Assembly: GCA_021151535.1 (NCBI GenBank)
Contig: JAGKXC010000065.1
Span: forward strand, 1-10,993
Reading direction: 5' to 3'
DNA from: Sphingobacteriia bacterium
Lineage (GTDB): Bacteria > Bacteroidota > Bacteroidia > NS11-12g > UBA955
Length of the DNA stretch: 10,993 nucleotides
Part shown: positions 1 to 5,276 of the stretch, one piece after another
Numbering within the stretch: position 1 is the first letter of the stretch
Layout of the letters: every line of letters starts with the position of its first letter
Translations under genes and position numbers: made by a program
Notes under the pieces: generated by a model
Databases searched by the model: none
The model's input: the letters and a program-made list of their open reading frames with translations, nothing else
Told to the model about the DNA's origin: nothing

Positions 1-596
1 TGCAATGGAATTTCAAAAGCATATTTTAACGCACCTGTTTTTGCATCATATTCCTTTCCGTTATGCACTTCTGATGAAGTTGTAAAATAAGTGCCATCAA
101 CACTAAATTCAGCCGCTTTCACCATAACCTTTTCACCCAATAACTGATATAACATCTTATTTGTGGCTAGATCCCAGCACTTCAAACTTCCATCATCAGT
201 AACTACCAAAATCTTACTCCCATCTCTAGCAACAGACATGTTTATCACATTCCCTGTATGAGGCCCCAATGTTTTAATCAAACTCCAATCTGCCGTATTC
301 CATACTTTAACCTGACCATCGCCACCGCCTGTGTACAACGTTTTTCCATCCAACGTGAACACCAAATAAGTAACCATACCTTGGTGTGATTCCAATTTCT
401 TAACAACTTTCTTTGTGGCTACATCCATCACATACACATTGTTATCCATTCCACCTAAAGCCACAATACTTGCATTTGGAGAAAATGCTGCCTCAGCAAT
501 TCCTTTCACTTCAATTAAATGCGACGCTGTTTGTGCACCCAATGCACCAAACAATCCCATGCTTAATGCAAAAACTATTTTTCGAAACAAATTCAT
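1..596 (-). CDS. Secreted WD40-repeat (beta-propeller) protein, 3' end cut off by window edge
   Basis: Only the first 198 codons are present; the gene runs off the left edge. The protein opens with a classical signal peptide: basic start (MNLFRK), a hydrophobic core, and a likely cleavage site after Ala21 (LGA|Q). It is therefore exported, probably to the periplasm. After that come about four WD40-type blades of 40-43 residues, roughly at 24-67, 68-108, 109-150 and 151-190. They carry the usual blade features: an SPN/LDG/RDG/VDG turn, a GG-D-G-V strand and W-N/W-D ends such as VKVWN and LKCWD. A full propeller needs about seven blades, so at least half the domain or further domains lie outside the window. 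WD40 domains are binding platforms; no catalytic motif is seen and the partner is unknown. The ATG at 596 was chosen because it directly precedes the signal peptide. The gene is divergent from the azurin gene. Confidence 0.85.
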   Translation of the reverse strand, partial: MNLFRKIVFALSMGLFGALGAQTASHLIEVKGIAEAAFSPNASIVALGGMDNNVYVMDVATKKVVKKLESHQGMVTYLVFTLDGKTLYTGGGDGQVKVWNTADWSLIKTLGPHTGNVINMSVARDGSKILVVTDDGSLKCWDLATNKMLYQLLGEKVMVKAAEFSVDGTYFTTSSEVHNGKEYDAKTGALKYAFEIPL

Positions 597-622
597 TTTA
601 ATATAATTAACTGCTTTTTATA

Positions 623-653
623 CAAGAATAAGCACTTCGCGTTTGCAATTCAA
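623..653 (-). promoter_or_regulatory. Candidate Bacteroidota-type promoter for the WD40 gene
   Basis: Read on the minus strand, a TTG (-33 element, 651-653) is followed after 20 bases by TATTCTTG (623-630). The latter matches the Bacteroidota -7 consensus TAnnTTTG with one mismatch. Transcription would start near 616-618, leaving a leader of about 20 bases before the ATG at 596. Spacing and position fit, but the elements are short and were found by eye. Confidence 0.45.
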
Positions 654-680
654 ATGCCAAAATCATGTTCATACTGATTA

Positions 681-712
681 TTAGATTTTTATGAGGTAAT
701 GTTAGATTTTTA
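681..712. repeat. Two 11-bp direct repeats with 21-bp period (possible operator)
   Basis: TTAGATTTTTA occurs at 681-691 and again, without mismatch, at 702-712, so the start-to-start distance is 21 bases, two turns of B-DNA. A separate inverted repeat, ATGAGGT (691-697) and ACCTCAT (728-734), overlaps it. Both lie in the 242-base divergent gap between the WD40 and azurin genes. Direct repeats two turns apart are typical of sites bound by dimeric response regulators, but in AT-rich DNA a chance origin is quite possible. No regulator gene is seen in the window. Confidence 0.35.
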
Positions 713-838
713 AAACAAAAAAATGCAACCTCATTAGAACAAGTTTTTTCTTTATCCAAGGTTCAGAAGTAATCAAAATCACTTCCCTAAATGACAGTTA
801 TCAGTGTTTAAAAGTGCAAACTCGATCATATTCGTATT

Positions 839-1360
839 ATGAAAAAAATATCCATTATCGTTTCAAGTATTTGCATGTTGTTATTATCGTGCGGCGGAAA
901 TGAAAAGAAAAGCCCACAAACTCTTGCAGCCGAAAAATCAAATTCCGAAACTTCAAATAACACGGCTAGCACAAGCTCTGTTGTTGGTAATAAAATCAAC
1001 ATTGAAGCAAACGACCAAATGATGTACAACATCAAAACCATTGAGTCAAAATCAGGAGAAAAAATTGAAATTACCCTTACCAACAAAGGAACAATGCCCA
1101 AAGAAAGCATGGGCCACAACTGGTGTTTATTGGCGCAAGGGGCAAATTTAGAAGCTTTTGCAACCGCTGCAGCCACTGAAAAAGGCAACGATTATATCCC
1201 TAAAAATTTAGAAAAAAATGTGATTGCACATACCAAAATTTTAGGCCCAGGTGAATCAGAAACCATCACCTTTGATGCTCCTTCTCCAGGTATCTACAAA
1301 TTCATTTGTTCATTCCCCGGCCATTACATGATGATGCAGGGCGATTTAATTGTGAAATAA
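839..1360 (+). CDS. azu: Azurin-like type-1 (blue) copper lipoprotein
   Basis: A 173-residue periplasmic electron carrier of the cupredoxin fold. It starts with a lipoprotein signal (MKKISIIVSSICMLLLSC; lipobox Cys18). A Ser/Thr/Asn/Lys-rich tether of about 30 residues follows, then an azurin domain from about 51 to the end. The copper ligands are all visible: Gly92-His93 in MGHNW, Cys157 and His162 in CSFPGH, and Met166 four residues after His162, as in classical azurins. IANTK-like IAHTK (129-133) and the NDQM motif near the domain start also match azurin. Unusually, the two cysteines that form the azurin disulfide are missing, and an extra Cys96 follows the first His. Azurins pass electrons between c-type cytochromes and terminal reductases or oxidases; the partner here is not in the window. 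The membrane anchor would hold it at the inner or outer membrane face. The gene stands alone and ends at a strong terminator. Confidence 0.92.
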   Translation: MKKISIIVSSICMLLLSCGGNEKKSPQTLAAEKSNSETSNNTASTSSVVGNKINIEANDQMMYNIKTIESKSGEKIEITLTNKGTMPKESMGHNWCLLAQGANLEAFATAAATEKGNDYIPKNLEKNVIAHTKILGPGESETITFDAPSPGIYKFICSFPGHYMMMQGDLIVK

Positions 1361-1379
1361 TTCACCAATTTTCTCACTG

Positions 1380-1407
1380 AAAGGCACTTCCTGAGAGTGC
1401 CTTTTTT
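1380..1407 (+). terminator. Rho-independent terminator after the azurin gene
   Basis: Nine-base perfect arms AAAGGCACT (1380-1388) and AGTGCCTTT (1396-1404) enclose a seven-base loop and run into six T (1402-1407). It lies 20 bases after the azurin stop codon. Confidence 0.9.
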
Positions 1408-1437
1408 GGGGCGATATGTGTCATGTTCATAACTTTG
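1406..1437 (+). promoter_or_regulatory. Bacteroidota-type promoter for the DUF3050 gene
   Basis: TTG (1406-1408) is followed after 21 bases by TAACTTTG (1430-1437), a perfect match to the -7 consensus TAnnTTTG. Transcription would begin at about 1442-1445. This decides the start of the following gene: the in-frame ATG at 1423 lies upstream of the predicted transcript start, so the next in-frame ATG, at 1507, is the likely initiator. Confidence 0.6.
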
Positions 1438-1506
1438 CTTGTCAATTCTTCCACAAAATCTAGAAACATTATTGAACAGCAAAATGTTCCATTATATCAA
1501 CAGAAT

Positions 1507-2289
1507 ATGAGTAACGCCAATACACATCTCAACCCATTCATCCAAGAACTACAAAGCCAAATTAAACCCATCAGGGAAACATTGGTAAATCATCCCGTTT
1601 ATCAAAAAATCAACAATCTTAATGGCCTAATTCAATTCTCTCAGTGTCATGTTTATGCCGTTTGGGATTTTATGAGTTTGCTAAAAGCCTTGCAAAATGA
1701 TTTAACATGCACCCAAATTCCATGGCTACCCACCAAAAATGCAAATACTAGGTATTTAATCAACGAAATTGTATTGGGTGAAGAATCCGATACCTATGAA
1801 AACAATCAACGCATCTCTCATTTTGAACTATATCTAAAAGCTATGAATCAAATGGGTGCAAATACAAGTCCCATTTATGAGTTAACCCAAAAAATTCAGC
1901 AGGGTGTAACAATTTTTGAAGCCATTCAACAAGCAAATATTCACCCCAATATCAAAGAATTTCTCAACTTTACATTTGAAATTGCAATTAATGCGCCCAC
2001 CCATGTAAAAGCTGCTGTTTTTACCTTTGGCAGAGAAGATTTAATACCGGATATGTTTCTGGAAATACTCAAAACAGTGTATCAAGATCATCCCCAAAAA
2101 GTTACTATTTTCAAATATTACATAGAACGTCATATCGAAGTAGATGGCGATCATCACAGTCATCTAGCACTAGAAATGGTGGAAGATCTCTGCGATAATG
2201 ATCCCTCAAAATGGGAAGAAGCTACCGCTGCTGCCATAGAATCCCTCCAAAAACGCGCCCTCCTTTGGGACGCAATCGTGGCAAATTAA
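1507..2289 (+). CDS. DUF3050 protein, haem-oxygenase-like fold, function unknown
   Basis: A 260-residue, largely alpha-helical cytoplasmic protein without signal peptide. It covers the full length of the DUF3050 family and shows its hallmarks in order: LVNHPVY (26-32), CHVYAVWDFMSLLKALQ (47-63), INEIVLGEESD (85-95), SHFELY (104-109), FTFGREDLIPDMF (172-184), ERHIEVDGDHH (207-217), and a terminal LLWDAI. DUF3050 has no established reaction. The fold belongs to the superfamily that includes haem oxygenase and the haem-oxygenase-like diiron oxidases. The carboxylate/His pattern here (Glu177, then His209-x3-Asp213-x2-His216, with His105 and Glu92/Glu93 earlier) resembles the metal ligands of those oxidases; that role is my inference. 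The same frame is open back to an ATG at 1423, which would add 28 residues, but those do not resemble the family and a promoter overlaps them. The gene has its own promoter and terminator, so it is monocistronic. Confidence 0.85.
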   Translation: MSNANTHLNPFIQELQSQIKPIRETLVNHPVYQKINNLNGLIQFSQCHVYAVWDFMSLLKALQNDLTCTQIPWLPTKNANTRYLINEIVLGEESDTYENNQRISHFELYLKAMNQMGANTSPIYELTQKIQQGVTIFEAIQQANIHPNIKEFLNFTFEIAINAPTHVKAAVFTFGREDLIPDMFLEILKTVYQDHPQKVTIFKYYIERHIEVDGDHHSHLALEMVEDLCDNDPSKWEEATAAAIESLQKRALLWDAIVAN

Positions 2290-2318
2290 ATTCCCAATTC
2301 TCAAACCGATTGAAAACA

Positions 2319-2348
2319 AAAAAACCCATCGAAATCGATGGGTTTTTT
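2319..2348. terminator. Bidirectional terminator between the DUF3050 gene and tRNA-Asp
   Basis: A nearly uninterrupted palindrome: AAAAAACCCATCGA (2319-2332) pairs with TCGATGGGTTTTTT (2335-2348). The central GC-containing stem is flanked by an A-run on the left and a T-run on the right. It therefore presents a hairpin plus U-tract to transcripts from either side: the DUF3050 gene on the plus strand and the tRNA gene on the minus strand. Confidence 0.85.
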
Positions 2349-2362
2349 ATTCGAGATTTTTG

Positions 2363-2436
2363 CGGACCGGACGGGACTCGAACCCGCGACCTCCGCCGTG
2401 ACAGGGCGGCATTCTAACCAGCTGAACTACCGATCC
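2363..2436 (-). tRNA. trnD: tRNA-Asp, anticodon GTC
   Basis: The minus strand folds into a full cloverleaf of 74 bases. The acceptor stem is GGATCGG with CCGGTCC (one T-G wobble) and discriminator G. The D arm contains AGCTGGTTAGA. The anticodon stem is CCGCC/GGCGG with loop CTGTCAC; the anticodon GTC lies at 2400-2402 on the plus strand. The T arm carries GGTTCGAGTCC. The 3' CCA is not encoded. It is a single gene, not part of a tRNA cluster in this window, and converges on the DUF3050 gene. Confidence 0.97.
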
Positions 2437-2596
2437 GTGCTTTCGCAAGCCTTTTAATGTACCCCAGTTGCCTGCGGTGTTTCTTAAAAGGACTGCAAAA
2501 ATAAGAACTGAAATGAATCCCCGCAACTTTTTTGTGAAAAAATTGAATTTTTTTCATCCCATCGCCCAATTTTACTATGCCCTCAACGGCATTTCG

Positions 2597-2604
2597 TATA
2601 TTCG
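2597..2604 (+). promoter_or_regulatory. Possible -7 promoter element upstream of the aminopeptidase gene
   Basis: TATATTCG matches TAnnTTTG with one mismatch and is identical to the -7 element of the good promoter at 10939-10946. No TTG is seen at the expected -33 distance, so support is weak. If it is used, transcription would start within a few bases of the ATG at 2610, giving a leaderless or very short-leader mRNA. Confidence 0.3.
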
Positions 2605-2609
2605 CCCTA

Positions 2610-5195
2610 ATGAAAATCAAACAGTTCCATGCTATAGCCACCTTCGCAACTATATCAATTTTGTCGGCTATTTCCCCTGTTTTTGCTCAATTTCCTGAGA
2701 TTACTTGTTACCACCAAGACCCTGGAGCGCATGAAAGAGATCGTAACATTGATGTTACCCACCTGCAATTGAACGTGAAATTCAACCCCGAACAAAAACA
2801 AGTTCTAGGCAAAGTCTCTCACCACTTCAATTCACTACAATCGCAAGTAGATACTATCTTCCTCGATGGTCCCGGCATCGAAATCATCTCAGCCTCCCTC
2901 GATGGCAAACCCATCAAAACACGCAATATCCCCGCAGGTGTTGTTTGCATTACCAACCTCAAAAATGATTTTCAAAAATCCCATATCCTAACCCTAGAAT
3001 ATAGCGCCCATCCACAAAAAGGTATCTATTTCATCGGATGGAACCTCACCCAATTGCCAGTTTCGCAACCCGCTACCTTCGATCCAAAATTGATGACGCG
3101 CAAGCAAATCTGGACCCAAGGTCAAGGCATCGACAATAGAAATTGGATTCCCATGATCGATGATCGCAGTGATAAATTCACCACTGATATTAGCGTGGAA
3201 TTCAAAAATGGATTCAACGTACTTTCTAACGGCCAATTGGCATCAAAAACCGACAATAAAAACGGTACAACAACATGGAAATACCTCATGAAAAACCAAC
3301 ATGCTGGATACCTAATCATGTTAGCCATCGACAATTACGCCGTAAAATCATCCAAAACAAAAAACGGCACTCCCATCCATTTATGGTATTACCCAGAACA
3401 TCCAGAACGTGTAGAACCAACCAACCGCTATAGCGAAAGAATCATAGAATTCCTTGAAAATGAAACGGGAATCGCCTACCCATGGGGCTCTTACTCACAA
3501 GTTATGGTGCAAGATTTTATGTTTGGAGCGATGGAGAATACCTCTGCCACCGTATTTGGCGATTTCTTTTGGGTAGATAACCGTTCATTTCTGGATAGAA
3601 ACTATATCGGCGTAAATGCACACGAAGCCACACACCAGTGGTTCGGAGATCTGATTACCGGGCGCCATGATGGTGAGCAATGGTTACAAGAGTCTTTCGC
3701 CACTTTCTACCCCGGATTATTCATGGGTTCGGTATTTGGCAAGGAAGAATTAGATTGGTATTTCCACGGGCAACACCAAGGCGCTTTGGCAGCCGGAAAA
3801 CAAAATTCCTTACCAGTTCGACATAGTGGCAGCGGTAGCTCCCGCCATTACCCCAAAGGCGCTTCCGTTTTGCATATGCTGAAGCATATTTTGGGCGATG
3901 AAAACTACAAGCGCAGCATCAACCTTTACCTACAACGACATCAGTTCAAAACCGTTGAAACTTGGGATCTTCAAAAAGCCATCATCGATGCAACCGGCAT
4001 CAATATGGATTGGTTCTTTGATCAATGGATTCACAAAGGTGGCGAACCCCATTTTAAAATCAGCTGGCAACAATTAAGTCCAGCAACGAATAGTACCAGC
4101 GGTACTGAAATTACTGTTGAACAAATCCAACATCAAGATCCAATTGTTGGTATTTTCAAAACCCCTGTTGATATTGCTGTTTATTACACAGACGGCAGCA
4201 TTAGTCGCCAAACTGTAACCCTTTCCCAAGCTTACCAAAAAATCATCATTCCCAATGGCGATGCTCCAGTAGAAACCAAGTATAACAAATCAATTTCCAC
4301 ACAAAAAAACGTAGCATTCGTGGTATTTGACGAAGGCAATTATTTGTTAAAAAACACTACTTTCCAACGCAGTTATTTTGAATTGATGATGCAAGCCAAA
4401 ATGGCAACCAACGCCATAGACCGCTGGGAAGCGTTATCCGAATTGAAAAAACTTCCACAAGCCCAATCGCCAGAAAATATAGAGTTCTTGATGCAACGAT
4501 TTGAAGCAGAAACATTCAGAGAAAACAAACTTGAAATCGCGAATCAATTATTAGATATTTTTAATGCTAATATCACCAAAATTCAATTGGGCGATAATAA
4601 AAATCAGTTGTCTAAACTGGAAGATTTTTGTATTAAATTATTTAGCCACAACATCACTGAAATTCGCAGAGTGGCTGTAGAAAAATCGCCAATAAACATT
4701 AAAACTATGCAGCCATTCATGAACGCATTGAAAGACTCTTCTTACCTAACCATAGAATTGGCAATCAACAAGATGTGGGAAAATCCAATGTTCAACAGCA
4801 AACACACCGAAATGCTTGAACAGTTAAATTTCATCCCTGGATACATGAACAATCTTTTGGTAAAACAAGCAGAATTGAGCATCGAGAACTTCCCAGATAA
4901 AGCAGATTTATACAAAGCAACTTTGGTAACTTATGCATCGCCGTATTATGAATTTAGAACAAGAATTAATGCTATGGCTGCTTTAAAACGATTGAACTAC
5001 TTAAACGAAGAATTGTGCTATAATTTATTCGAAGCTTCATTGAGTTTTAACTCTCGTTTGGCGCAACCAGCAAATGAGTTGATTGCTTACTTCAAACAGC
5101 AAACTGCTTACAAACGACTTTTGATAAAATCTGCGAGCAATTTTGATGCTATTTCGCCTGAACAGCAAAAGAAATTGTTAAACCTTGTCCGATAA
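2610..5195 (+). CDS. Secreted M1-family zinc aminopeptidase
   Basis: An 861-residue metallopeptidase that removes N-terminal amino acids from peptides outside the cytoplasm. The ATG at 2610 is preferred over the in-frame ATG at 2577 because it directly starts a clean signal peptide (MKIKQFHA..., cleavage after Ala26, VFA|Q). Order of parts: N-terminal beta domain (about 27-220); catalytic domain with the substrate-binding GAMEN motif (306-310), the zinc site HEATH (His338, Glu339, His342) and, exactly 18 residues on, Glu361 in WLQESFA; the transition-state Tyr414 in HYPKGASVLHML; the end of the catalytic domain at WIHKGGEPHF near 470. A beta segment and an alpha-helical, HEAT-like C-terminal region (about 590-861) complete it. 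All catalytic residues are intact. It ends without an obvious type IX secretion C-terminal signal, so a periplasmic or outer-membrane location is likely. The next gene, 81 bases downstream, has the same orientation. Bacteroidota carry several M1 paralogues; substrate preference cannot be read here. Confidence 0.92.
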   Translation: MKIKQFHAIATFATISILSAISPVFAQFPEITCYHQDPGAHERDRNIDVTHLQLNVKFNPEQKQVLGKVSHHFNSLQSQVDTIFLDGPGIEIISASLDGKPIKTRNIPAGVVCITNLKNDFQKSHILTLEYSAHPQKGIYFIGWNLTQLPVSQPATFDPKLMTRKQIWTQGQGIDNRNWIPMIDDRSDKFTTDISVEFKNGFNVLSNGQLASKTDNKNGTTTWKYLMKNQHAGYLIMLAIDNYAVKSSKTKNGTPIHLWYYPEHPERVEPTNRYSERIIEFLENETGIAYPWGSYSQVMVQDFMFGAMENTSATVFGDFFWVDNRSFLDRNYIGVNAHEATHQWFGDLITGRHDGEQWLQESFATFYPGLFMGSVFGKEELDWYFHGQHQGALAAGKQNSLPVRHSGSGSSRHYPKGASVLHMLKHILGDENYKRSINLYLQRHQFKTVETWDLQKAIIDATGINMDWFFDQWIHKGGEPHFKISWQQLSPATNSTSGTEITVEQIQHQDPIVGIFKTPVDIAVYYTDGSISRQTVTLSQAYQKIIIPNGDAPVETKYNKSISTQKNVAFVVFDEGNYLLKNTTFQRSYFELMMQAKMATNAIDRWEALSELKKLPQAQSPENIEFLMQRFEAETFRENKLEIANQLLDIFNANITKIQLGDNKNQLSKLEDFCIKLFSHNITEIRRVAVEKSPINIKTMQPFMNALKDSSYLTIELAINKMWENPMFNSKHTEMLEQLNFIPGYMNNLLVKQAELSIENFPDKADLYKATLVTYASPYYEFRTRINAMAALKRLNYLNEELCYNLFEASLSFNSRLAQPANELIAYFKQQTAYKRLLIKSASNFDAISPEQQKKLLNLVR

Positions 5196-5276
5196 GCGTT
5201 ATTTTTTGTTGTTTTCCTTTGATGTTTCAAGGATTATTCATTATTTAGCAAATTAAACTTGGAAGAACCCGGTACC

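Noticed and set aside
792..803. TGACAGTTATCA, an imperfect palindrome 36 bases upstream of the azurin start, resembling a CRP/FNR-type box
   Set aside because: Only TGA/TCA ends are symmetric and the half-sites do not match a known consensus well; too weak for a feature.
827..834. CATATTCG just before the azurin ATG as a possible -7 promoter element
   Set aside because: Two mismatches to TAnnTTTG and no TTG at the proper distance upstream.
826..1188. Minus-strand 120-codon open frame inside the azurin gene
   Set aside because: It lies opposite a gene with all copper-site motifs intact; its translation shows no recognisable motif, so it is a shadow frame.
1423..1506. Upstream extension of the DUF3050 gene by 28 residues
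   Set aside because: A promoter overlaps it and the residues do not resemble the family N-terminus.
2211..2417. Plus-strand frame running from the DUF3050 gene into the tRNA-Asp region, ending in a GPDGTRTRDLRRD-like peptide
   Set aside because: This peptide is the well-known false translation of an antisense tRNA gene and is not a protein.
2577..2609. Upstream ATG for the aminopeptidase adding 11 residues
   Set aside because: It would bury the signal peptide, which begins neatly at the ATG at 2610.
5259..5276. TTG start adding six residues to the PorE-like lipoprotein
   Set aside because: An ATG follows at once and already gives a complete lipoprotein signal.
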